A DNA stretch of 64,000 nucleotides from Formicarius rufipectus (Eukaryota > Chordata > Aves > Passeriformes > Formicariidae). This document shows positions 50,501 to 62,900 of this stretch, piece after piece. Numbering within the stretch: the first letter of the stretch is position 1; each line of letters starts with the position of its first letter. Both the position numbers and the translations under genes were made by a program. The stretch spans positions 280,930 through 344,929 of the forward strand of contig VXAU01001245.1 of assembly GCA_013399695.1 (NCBI GenBank), written 5' to 3'. Under the pieces are notes generated by a model. It saw nothing but the letters and a program-made list of their open reading frames with translations. It did not search any database and had not been told where the DNA came from.

Positions 50501-52104
50501 CAAAAACTTCTTGAGAAAGTAGGATAAATGACTTGGTCCCAACAACAGCAAGAGGAAATGAAGGCAGCTGTATGACATGGAACAGGAGACAAGGCAGGAA
50601 ATGAGTATAAGAAGCAAGGACATATATTTCTATCCTGTGGAAGGACAGAAGTACTAAAAGGAGACGGGATGGAACACTTAAGGCAGTGGCAAGATTTGAG
50701 AGTTTTCCCCTTGCACTCAGTCTTTCTGTTTATTGGCCAAATTCAGACCCTGAGACACACAGAAATAGAGATGGCAAATCACACTTGCACAACTTAAATC
50801 TTCATTAGAAAAGAGTAAGAACAGAACGTCTGCAAGCAAGCTTGCCCTGAAGGCTGGGTACAGATCCCACTTATACTGTCTTTGTCCTCTTCCTCTCCTC
50901 AAATGTTGCCTCTGAGTTTACAGAAAGACCTTTTCTAAGACTGGCCAGAAGTTCACCTTTAGCTATTTCATCTTCTCGTGCAAGAAACAATTCTACAAGA
51001 AATTCTATGGAATAGGAAACTTTAGCTTATCTTTGAACCCTTTTACTTTGTAAATACAAACACAAGACCTAGAAATCTGGTTTTCAGATAAGCCTATACT
51101 TACTTTGCTGTCCTTTCCTGTATTATAGGAATCTGCATCTCTGTATTTAATAAAAAAGATGCACTGGAAACATTTCACCATTTTGCAACATTTACCAAAA
51201 TTTTAAGGACTCAAGTACACATTTTAAGGTAGTTTTCTGTCATTGAAAGACAGTCAGAAGTTAATCCTGTGGTAAGCAGCTGGAAATTCATCGGGGCCTG
51301 GAAAGCTCTGAACAGTCTGGTTGTCTTCAAGCCAAACATGCCATATAGCATTACAATGGGCAAAGCAATTACATTTACACAGAGAATTGCTGTGTGGTTG
51401 TATATTGGACCCAAGGGGGACTACAGGACCTGCTGAACAATCTCAGGACAATACCACATACAAAGATTGTTGTATTAACCTACAGGAGAACCTCAGTGAA
51501 TCAAAAATGACCTGAAGCCTTTTGCAAGCAACACACCTTGTGCACATGTAAAGGAAAGCCTTAGAGAATGAACTGGCCAGAGTGTCATTTTCCTTAAGAC
51601 ATGTAAAGCATAATCTTGACTCAAAGGAACAAACTTCAGACTATTGCTCTCCTTACTGAAATGTCTCAGAATAGCAGTCAGACCCGTTCAAATTATTTTC
51701 TGCAGTCTCTTTTCTTCTTCTTCTGCTGCTACATTTCAAGAGACCTCTTGGACTAAAAGCAACAAATTCTTTACAGCCATCAGAATAGCCACACAAGCCA
51801 TTTTGGGGGGTCCTTTAATCTCAAATTCTTTCTACTAATGGTACCAGATACAAACATGAAACAGTTAATATCACACTACAAAAAGTCAGTATTTCTCTCA
51901 TTTCATTTTATCCAAAGGAAAGCTGTTTGTTGTATGTTACCTAAAGAAAGTTCAAATGTAGCCCAGACAAGGGCTCTCCAGGAAAGAACACTACGCAGTC
52001 AAAACAGTAATTGCTGCAATAGTAATTCCTACGTAGAGCACCAATTTGGAACACAGTAAGTCATGGCTCTTGGCATGCAAAGGCATAGCTCCAGTATTAT
52101 CCAT
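47583..52104. other. Upstream CELF1 region, no exon seen
   Basis: AT-rich DNA without recognised genes. A somewhat GC-richer patch at about 48770-49060 stands out but matches nothing I know. Confidence 0.5.
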
Positions 52105-52266
52105 GAGGAGCATGGAGGTGGGAATGGGATGTGGCATCCCTGGGAAGGCAAGTAAAGATGTGTAGATGTGGTGCTTAAGGACAGGTTTAGTGGCAGACTT
52201 AGCAATGTGAAGTTAATGGCTGGACTATGATCTTAAGGGTCTTCCAGCCTTGAAGATTCTATGACT
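52105..52266 (+). mobile_element. CR1-like 3' UTR fragment
   Basis: On the plus strand the run with GGTTTAGTGGCAGACTTAGC, AAGTTAATGGCTGGACTATG and ATCTTAAGGGTCTTCCAGCC, ending ATTCTATGACTA, resembles the 3' UTR and terminal repeat of CR1 families. Short and divergent. Confidence 0.7.
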
Positions 52267-55200
52267 ATCATTTGACAGCGTACAGGTTTTTACTGCCCAT
52301 TTTTATCTCCATGTTAAAGACTTCCATTTTGGAAGGGGCTCAGATATGCAGAAATTTTATTTAAACACAGACATATTTCAGGTGAAGACAGATAAGGTGC
52401 TATTCTTCTTCACACAACATGTCTACAAATGTGCCTTTATGGAGTTTTTATTAGAGCTCACCTACTGGAAAAAAACAGGATGAACCCAGGGGAGGGGGAG
52501 GACAGTAAGAATAATACGAACCCTATGGTGCTCTCTATTCACAGTACAAAGGCATTTTTGTCCACTAGCAAAATATCAGCATGGTAAATATGAATATGAC
52601 TAGTCAATACAAACATAGGAGCTCCTCAGTCTTGAAACTATCAATGCTCATAGGCATTGGTAGGACAATATTATTTGACAGAATATCAGCTTAATCTACT
52701 TTGGCAAAGTATGGCATATAAATGTCCAAACATAAGAAAAAAATCTGAAATCTCTGAGCAAGCTCCCTATTCAAAAGCTTGTCTCGTTCAAGACAGTAGC
52801 TACCAGAAGACCAGGGAACAAAATCAAGTGCTATTTCAAAGGTTGATTAATTCCTTATCTCAAAGCAAGGCTGACTCCTCTCAGTTTTAGACTCTGTACC
52901 AGACCAGAAGCACAATACCATCAGTTTTATTCTGATATACTGCTGTTGAGTTAAAAGGCATTTCATATTGGGATGTATACAAACAATTTTATATACAGTT
53001 ATCAGATGTTACAGAAAAGACTTCATCTTCTTTCATTTGAACACCTTTCTACATTCACATTTAGGCAGATGAATTCAACTTTATGTCCTGGAAACCATGA
53101 ATCTTGCAGCAAACGGAAGTGATTCATTTTCATCAACTTGGTGATTACTTTGCCCTTTAAATAATCTGATTATTTTGTTATTTAAGTAATTCAAGTCTGT
53201 TGATTCTAGACCTGAGTTTTGCCATTGGCAGAATCCCATGAGTTTGAAAAACTAGGCCTAATCAGATTAGTCTGTCTGAAAGATGCAAACTCTGCAGACA
53301 AAATCCACAAACATAACACCCAATATTCTCTCTTTCCAATCTTCTGTCCGGTCCTAATGGAGCTACAAAGGACCAGGAAGGGCAAAACACAAAGCAAAAG
53401 TCATGTAAGAAAGGAGTTGAGTGCTTTGCAACACACACAGTGCCTGGAGACAAATGCCCTCAAACCGGTACTTCCAAACACAGAGATTAATCACCAGCTT
53501 TCTAAAAAACACCACTAAAAAATGAAGGTGTTCCTGGATTTTTTAAACCCGCTTTAGATCTTTCTACTCCGATGAGTAACATATGGAGAGGCAGGATATC
53601 CTGCACTTCAAAGACAAAACTGTTTTTCTTTCTGATACAGACATAACTAAATCCTTTCCAATGTATTTATGCAAACTGTAGTAAATGTCTGCCCATAGTA
53701 GAAAACAACTGCTTCCTCAAGACAACATAAAAATTCAACTCTCCTTGGCTGGCTACACACCAAAGCACACCTTAAATATTTCTGCCATAGCAGAGATGAT
53801 TCACCAGAACAGCAAAAATGACCATGACAGTGTTACTTAACACAGCAGTTACAGGTCAACTGTCCTCAGAAGTGAACTGAAACACTAAAGTACAAAGTTA
53901 TGAACAGTCTGAGCTATTCTTTAGGTACTTCTCTAACCACACAGTAATCATTCCAAATTCTTAAACCAGAGAAACAACAATGTGATCACAGAAGAGCTGT
54001 TTATTGGATTGTCAAGCTGACTTGGTCTACCATGCAAACTGCATGAAAATGAAGCATAACCAAAGGACACGTGATTGGACACTGAGTAAGAAAGAAAGGG
54101 GCAATTGTCTTAGCTGTTGCATGAAACTACAACCTTACTGGTGTAGTTTTCTTAGCATTAAGAAAATTGTACTAGAAGAATCCTTGCATTTGGCTGCAAG
54201 CATTTTCACACTAGACTAAGTTCCTGTTCTGTGGCACATAATCAAATTTGTCTCAGCCTGGAAGTTGTTCCACTAATACTCACCTTTAGGATTTTATGTA
54301 CTACAGAATACTCTAGATTTGCTCTGGTTAAGAAATTACTATGGAGACATGCATTCCTACTCTGTAGTTATGTTTCTAAAGTTATTAAATTACAGATGGA
54401 GTTAAAGATGGCTATTGGCTTGGTATTAACAGTACTAAACCGTTAACACTCCCAACCCCCTTTAACAGTACAAAGGCAGGAAACTGTAGAGTTTAAGGTT
54501 CAGGGAACACTGCTCACTGCAGTGGAAAATGACTGCTTTCATCACTGAATGTAAAAACAACTTCTCTCTAAACCTTTGAAAGGAAGATCCAAAACACAAC
54601 TGAGGGATACAAGCTCTAGTTGGTTCCTACCTGCAGCTATGCACCTCCCTCTAGCCGTTCCAGTCTTCAATCTAAAAGTGAAAAAAAAAAAAAAAGGGCA
54701 CTGAGGACTCGAGGGTTAAAACCAGATAACAACAATCACTACATGAATTCCAACTTGTAAAGCATGGAGGACAGTGAAAGGTAAGCATATTTTTAGAAAC
54801 AGAAGTCATCATGAGGTGCCAATTACCCTCATTAGACTCAAAACTGAACTTGTGCATTTCAGAAATAGAGTAAAAGAAAGGGTGCTAAAGAAAGGACTGC
54901 AACATGGAAAGAAAGGAACTGCAATTGCAAGAAAGGAAAGCAACATGGCTGAAAACAGAAGTCTTAGTGGACTTATCTTACCTGTCTGGCTTTTTGACTG
55001 TCATTACAGAAGCAGTTAATAACAGCAGTACTCACAAACATAAATTCCTATATTGTTATTTTGACAGCTACAGCCCTAACAGATGACCATGAATCTGCAG
55101 ATGGGAACCGTGATGCAAGATTGCATAAATGAAAATGTATGAAAACTTACTGAATTAGGGAACACAAAGAATTAACAGCTCAAGGAAAAAATGTTATTTC

Positions 55201-56016
55201 TACATCTTAAGCAAATCCACAACTAGGAACCATACAGATTTTCTGTACTAGCACCTGATAAATAAGGGATGCTACTCCATGATTCACAGCTCTCTTTATG
55301 AAAACTCAGCAACTGACCCACAACATAAGCTAGCATATATTCAACTACAAACTTCAGATTTTTTTAGCTGTAGAGTTTTTTTTGTTTGGGGATTTTTTAT
55401 TTTTTTAAATAATTTCTTCTCTGTTTCCTTCTGGGTTGTTTTGCAGAACTACATGTTTGCCAGTCTAACAGTATTTCACAGAAAATCCAAATCCATTTAT
55501 TTATCTATAGGTACCAAACCAAAAATTGCATCCATCTGCAGGGAGAAAAATCACACAATGCTATCTGTGCTCCCACATTTTCTTTACTTTGCAAGCTCCT
55601 TTATAATCTTTGTTCTATAATTTTTAATAAGTGTGGATAAGTAATCCATATCCTCTTCTAACTTGCCTTGTAATATACTTATGTCTCACACCCTCTTTTC
55701 CAAAGGGACATCTCTTTGAGAATTTTCTATTGCTATTTTGTAGCAATTTTCAAGTGCTCTAATTTCTTCCTTTCAATTAAATCAATTGATTTATTAAAGT
55801 ATTATATCCTCTAAAGAAACAACGAATCCTAAACACAAGAATAAAATTAATCTTCTTATAATAGTTTAGAACAGTAAAATCAATCCATAAATCCTGAAAA
55901 ATGTAAGTCAATTATTTGAAATGTGCATTTTCAAAATTAGTAATTTATATTTTCTAGAATATTACTGAAAATTCATTGTTGTTCATGGAACACTTCACAT
56001 ACTTATTTTTGTTCTG
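52267..56016. other. Upstream CELF1 region, no exon seen
   Basis: AT-rich DNA with scattered A/T homopolymers and no recognised gene or repeat. Confidence 0.5.
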
Positions 56017-56925
56017 TTTCACAACAGCATTCTGGATTATTAAGCTCCAACTAGTGATTCAGGCAAATATGTTACCTGAGGACATCTCCTTCCACCTCAT
56101 CTACATTCCTTTGCTTTTCTGAAGTTTAATTACAAAATATTTTTTATGGAAAAAAAAAGGTATAAATAAATAAATAAATAAATATGTTCTCAGATTCCTG
56201 CAAACAGAACTGCCACCAAAATATCTTTTAGCTTCTTTTTCTTTAAAATGAAATTTTTGCCAGATATTTAAGCCCTATAAAAGTTGTCATCTATGCTGTT
56301 TCACTCCTTTGAAAATCAGTTTTGAGAAAAAAATTAAATATGTGATTCCTTGATCTTGTAAATGCTTAAGAATATCTATATAAACAACTTCTTATGTTAA
56401 AAAGATCTTCCCTTCGCACACACAACTATGTAACACTCAAGTGAATTAATTAATAAACTTCAAAGGAACCAGAAGTGCAGCTAACATAGCCAGAGGAACC
56501 CATAACTCTTGGACACCTTTGGCAAAAAATACACTCCTCATTNTTTCACAACAGCATTCTGGATTATTAAGCTCCAACTAGTGATTCAGGCAAATATGTT
56601 ACCTGAGGACATCTCCTTCCACCTCATCTACATTCCTTTGCTTTTCTGAAGTTTAATTACAAAATATTTTTTATGGAAAAAAAAAGGTATAAATAAATAA
56701 ATAAATAAATATNAAATTAAATATGTGATTCCTTGATCTTGTAAATGCTTAAGAATATCTATATAAACAACTTCTTATGTTAAAAAGATCTTCCCTTCGC
56801 ACACACAACTATGTAACACTCAAGTGAATTAATTAATAAACTTCAAAGGAACCAGAAGTGCAGCTAACATAGCCAGAGGAACCCATAACTCTTGGACACC
56901 TTTGGCAAAAAATACACTCCTCATT
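56017..56925. repeat. Exact duplication bounded by single N bases (probable assembly artefact)
   Basis: 56544-56712 repeats 56017-56185 base for base (169 bp) and 56714-56925 repeats 56331-56542 (212 bp). The repeats are separated from each other and from the first copy by single N at 56543 and 56713. The 145-bp segment 56186-56330 present in the first copy is missing from the second. A (TAAA)n run ends the first block. Confidence 0.95.
56161..56185. repeat. (TAAA)n microsatellite
   Basis: About five TAAA units; an identical copy sits at 56688-56712 in the duplicated block and ends at an N. Confidence 0.9.
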
Positions 56926-59900
56926 GAATCAAAGGCAAAATTCAAGACAAGGAAAACTTCAAAAACCAAGCAGCAAATCTGACAACCACCTGTAGAAAGC
57001 CAAGGAGAGTGCTCTTAAATCATAAATTGTTTTAGTATGGTGCATTTAATTGCATGCAGAACATAAATACACTGAATCATTAAACCAAGTTTATACATCA
57101 GACAAACTTGAACCAAACGCCAAAGAATGTGACAGCTGTATTTCTTTTCAGAAGCAAATGTGACTTGGATACATCTCATCAAGGTATACAGTGTGTACAA
57201 TGCGGGCAGCACAGCCATTTCTGGAATTAACTGACATAGCAGAAAGCTCTTGTGAACTAGATCCTCCCCAGCCCAGCATAAGATTTTCATAATTGCATGA
57301 GTGTAGGTTCTTAGTGGGGCCGGCAAAACAATTAACAGGCATATACTGAGACATCTTATCACAGCTTTTGCAAAGATTTTTCCTGAAATTGCCTCCTGTC
57401 TGAAGTGCTGCATCTGAGTACAGATGTCACTTCCAACTACTATACAAAGCTGGGAGAAACTACCACACCACGTGACAACTCCATGTAAAAAAACAAAGGT
57501 TTAACACTTATATTTAACACTTAGCCCCACCAGATCTAAGAGTGACCAAATACACTCTCACTGATGAACAGCTGCAACTTCTGATAGGCAATAAACAGAA
57601 CTATAGCTGCTAATGAAAAAAAGCGGTTCCAGCCACTAAGTACTAGACAATGGGTATGAGCCAAATAAATTCAGAGATACTGCTTCAATACTAAGTGGTA
57701 AAACTTCAGTCTCACCACCACCTAGGACCATCCAAGAGAATACCAAATCATTTAATGGATTCTGATCAATGAAATTACTGTCAGTCAGCACCTGTCTCGA
57801 TCAGTTAGTTCCTGATTTCTCATTACACTTCCCAGGAACTAATGTTTATGGAATGTCAAGGTTACTACTGGCAACAAAAGAGGTTAAGAGATAAAACAGA
57901 CCACATAGTTCAACCTCAGATACATCCTGGCATCAATGGTCTCTCACATAAATCAGCATTCAATCTGGACTCACTGCAGATTTGCATATTTTTAAGTACC
58001 AATATGACCAATAACAAAAATCTGAAAATATAAAAATAACTACTTATTTGGAGGAAGTAAAAGAGTGATATAATGATGCATCAGAGAGTGATGAAGCACG
58101 TGCACTACACAGATTATGAACAAAGGCCTATACAAATCAGATGAAGTTTCAATTACTATGCGGCTTAGGCCACAACCCACAGAAACTGTGTCACTTTTTA
58201 GTAACTCTTACTGAGGAGGCAGCAAGACAAGAGAGATAGTGAGGAGAAATTCCTGCAGTATAAAAACCTTACCATGGGAGCAGCCCTATTTTCTTATCCG
58301 AGAAATGCGATTCTACTGCAATCTTTTACACCACCCAAAGCTCACAGCACCAGAAGCAACATGCTCACTGCAAGGCCACAGCTGCCAGTCACTGCGACTG
58401 CACACTTCATTTTTGCAGACAGAGCTGTGGAATGCTGTTTTCCTCAGTGCTGACAGCACAAATATGAACAGCATACAGGTTAGCAGGAAATCTGTGCAGT
58501 TAGCAAGCAGTTCAGCCCAATTACTTACAACAGTATGTTCCATTATAAGAATGTTAACCTTTTTTAATTTAAGATATAATAGAAGAACAGAATGATGAAT
58601 AGAAGAGGTGCGCATTTTGGGTCCATTGCAGATTAAGACAAGAAGAAAAGAAAGCAAAACATTTAAAATGCTATGCTTCAAGTTCCTCTAACCAGTACAT
58701 CATAAAGATCATTAAGATTTGGGATGTTGACCATATTTGCAGTGTCTGTTCCATGTCCAGTCAGCAAGTACAGCCCAAACATTCTCAAGACCAATTCTTA
58801 AGCCTTACAACCTATAATGAATGTGTCAAGAGACACATTGAAAGAATGCAAATCAATCCTATGATCTACTGTTGAAAACATTAGAAGATACCAGTTCTAT
58901 TATTAACTATGGGGTTGAATAGCATTTGATAAGTCACTTTTTGGTACTAAGAGGTCCATTTGTACAAAATTATCATCTTACTTTTTGGAAAAGGCATTTT
59001 GAGAACTAGTGACAGAATGTATTGAATAAGAGTCAGAATATCATCATGCTTTATAGCTGCATCTCAGCTGAAAACCTAGTAAACAGTTTCACCACAAACT
59101 GTCCATAAAACATCTGTCAATAAAATCCAAAGAATCTCACCAACAAAAGATTCAAGCTTGCTATCTCCATCCAGATTGTAGCATTAAGAGACTTTCAAAA
59201 CATATCACAAGTTGCAGATACAGAAGGTACAAACGAAAGCAACATTCAATTTACTTTTTCAATGAAGACTCGAAATATTCAGAAAACATGCATTCATGTT
59301 TTGCTTTATGGATACTGTACTCACCACAGGAAGATCTAGCAAATGTAGCAGGGTTTTACACCTTCTTTTGAGTAAAAGATTGAGGTTTAATGTGCAGAAA
59401 CAATATTCTCAGTTTAACCACTAAGCCTACTCCTAGAAGAAACTGAACTTTAGCTGAACTTTAACAATCTCATTCATCTCAGCCACAAGACTCAAATACT
59501 AACACTTTCACTTACCTATCATTAAAGGCAAAGCAAAGAATCCTAAAGGGAAAATCATCCCTGTGCAATGTTTAGACAGAGATAGTTTGCACAGTTCTGT
59601 GATAAAAATTCAAGGCACTTACACACTTTTCTTCTGGTTTCACAAAAGGGAACAGATTCAAATGCAGAGAATCAAGAATATTGCTAGTCTCCCCACAAAG
59701 ATCCTCAAATGCAATCACTATTCTGTATTACCACACCTAAAATACCAAAATATCACACAACGTACATGGCCACTTCCATTGACCCAACTTGGAAAGATCA
59801 GATTTAAACTGGATGCAAAATCCTGAATAGGCCTGAAATTCTGTATTTGCAAAACATTTAAGTATAGTACTTTATATTCTACTTCACAGAAGCACAACTA

Positions 59901-62900
59901 AGAAAGACTAATTTACCTTAAGCTTGTATTTGCATCTTGCTTGGCTTATATATGACAAATACTTGCCATGAACTCTACACCATGCAGAATCTGCCATTGC
60001 CACCCCTGCAAACCAAAGAGTAAAAATATGCTCAATCACTTTTTTTCTTTCTTTTGTAACAGGTACATGGTCAAACCCTTTGCAAAAGTAAATGGATACA
60101 AGTCTCAAATTACACTCATTTACATCTTCAAAGAATTGAAGTCACTGCTCTATTATAACAAATGAATACTGATTCAAAACACTTCCAGCAGCAAACAATT
60201 TTCATTAACACCTGAAGAGATTTAATATTGGTTGTGTAGAGATGAAGCTTTAAAAAAATATTTCATATTATTTCTTTTTCTTCATCAGAGGCAAATCCTG
60301 GAGTTGCTGTGGGAACATCAAGTTAGACATGTCCTAACTTTTATTCAAAACCCCAAACTTAAAATCTAACCATTTCACTGCAAAGCAGTTCTTACTGAGC
60401 TTCTACTCCAGCTCTGAAGGTTTCCAATTTGTCATCATCTGCAGCATTATTTGTATATAGTCCAATGTATTTTTTTGCAAAATTTACTAATCCCTTCAGT
60501 ATCTGTATACAGTATCTGAAGCAAGCAAAAGAAAAAAACTCCAAAAAAATCAGCATTAATTTACAATCTACTGAAAACACATGAATGCATAAACACATGC
60601 AGCACCTTGAAGCACTATTTTTGTCTGAATACCATTCAAAAATGTGATGTCACACTTCAGATGAACTTTTCCCTGCCTGAAGACGCTTTCATTCTTAGTT
60701 ACGAACATCTGAAGACAACTAATAGAATCCTATTCCTAATGGTATCAGCAGCCTTTTATTTCACAAACTACCCTCATGGCCCATTTTGTGACCCTGAAGT
60801 GCTCTCTCCAGACTGCTTGTCTCCGATGATTGATGCTCACTGACTCTTGTGCCAGCACAGCTTCACTTGCTCCTTTCTCTTACCCAGGCCTCAGAAATCC
60901 TCCATGCTGGATACGCAACCCGATCTTAGACTTCAGCTGGGTGGGGGCAGAAGGATTTAGAGTGTCAACGCACTGCAAAGAACCAGAGGGTCACTATTTG
61001 AAGTCTTACGCACAGATTTTCAGATGTGCTTCGCTTACACACTTATCCATCAATTCTTTCCATTCACTTTTCCTGGAAGGCAGAGTGTAACATCAGCTGG
61101 TTTCCACTGCTAGCAGAAGGAGACTCCAGAAACTTTATGGCAAAAACAAGTAATATAAATATAGTTTTGGCTGCATGAGGACTCAAAATAGACATAAAAT
61201 CCTCATATATCCTGCTGGATTCTCATGGTTTCTGTATCTTGTACCTATATTCCGGAGGTACTTTATACTCGCCCTGAATCAAAACCGTATATGTAAAAGT
61301 CTGTGTGGCACAGTATTTTCTCTCTGTCTTCACATCAGAAAAGCTCACCAATTTCTTCCCAAATGCAAGCTTCTCTGTACAACAGCATCAAATACGGTGT
61401 TTTGATCAAATACTGCATTCGTAAGGAAGAATGTTAAGACAACATTTAGTACTCCCCTGTAGAGAACCAAATTACATGTGCCACAGCAGGTAATACATGA
61501 AAACAATTCTTAATTTTTTTTGGATTATAGTACAGAGAGGACTGGGTACAGCTCTCCATAAACAGTTCACAGAAACTGGGAGGAAATACAAAGAAATAGA
61601 TCAAGATATTCCTACTGTAGGTTCAGTTTAAGCTGATGACCTTGCCAAAAATATAGTACACAACTCTTTCCTCATCAACTATGCATCTCCACCTCTATAA
61701 AACAAGTCTGAGAAAGAAAATGAGCAAGATGTGATTAAGGCTACCAACAACAACATGAAATAATAGTATTAACACAGACATGGTCCCAGATTCAATTCAT
61801 TGCAGATGCTCTTGGTAGCACAAAGGAAAGGAAAAACACAAAGATGCCATGAGATTTTCAGACCAATACTGCAGATGCTCATTTAAATTACTCATGGAAC
61901 TAGATAATCAGATTTAGGTGCCAAATTTCACATCACTGATTTTCTACTGATTAATTCTTTTTAAAGGCTCCAAATTAGGAAAAAAACCACGATACTTGTA
62001 AAAAGCATAAACATGCTCTTTCATATAATCACCTTTACTGTCCCAATTTTTTTGCCAGTGGACCGCATCTGATATTTAAAGACATGGCCTTCACTATCTG
62101 TGATTAAACTATAGGATTCAGTTTTTTAAAATCACAGAGAAATATTTTCTTTCATTTATTCTTCCTGGAGTTTAATACCTGTAACTGTTTTTCAACAGCA
62201 GGTATATGTTTCCTTAATTTCAAATGAGCACTGGACTTAACTCCAAATTCCCATAATCCTCCCACATGTCCACTCTTAAAATAACTTTATTAGTAAACCA
62301 TACGACTGTGACATTAAAAAAAAAAAAGAATTATTGTTGTAAAAAACAAGGCAAGAAGAAAATGAAGAATTACCCCTACCCCTTTCAGTACCTTCAAAGG
62401 ACATCAGACAAAAGTTAATTTTTCATTTGTCTTCAATCCTGATTAAACCTTTTCTGCAAACAGGGTAACACAGCCAATCTAGAATGGATTACCTTAAACT
62501 CAAAGGATATATGGTAAATAAGATTTCCTGTCTTGACAGCTTAGCTTAGCTCTGAACAGCGTCATTTTCTTATATATTGCCTTTAGGAAGATTCATACAA
62601 AATGGTTAAGATTTAAATTCCCTAGAGCCATTCATCAACTGAATGCCCTTGTCGCACATATATTTATTCGGTGTTCTACCCAGTTAGCAAATGTATTTCA
62701 GAGACTGGACACAGTATTTTTTAAATATGCCATAGGGTACTTCCAAGAGACTTTGAAACTGCCTAATCATATTCCTGCTACAAGACTCCAAGAAAAAGGT
62801 AAGCATGCTACCAAAAAACACTTGAAAGTACAGGCATCACAAAACCATAACCACTGGCATCAAATAGTAGCAAGAATTACCTTTAACTGGTTACTCAAAT

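Noticed and set aside
56161..56712. True tandem segmental duplication
   Set aside because: Zero divergence plus single-N joints and the missing middle segment fit an assembly artefact better.
58239..58681. Overlapping 118- and 122-codon open frames on opposite strands
   Set aside because: Mutually overlapping, no motif and no splice signals; treated as chance.
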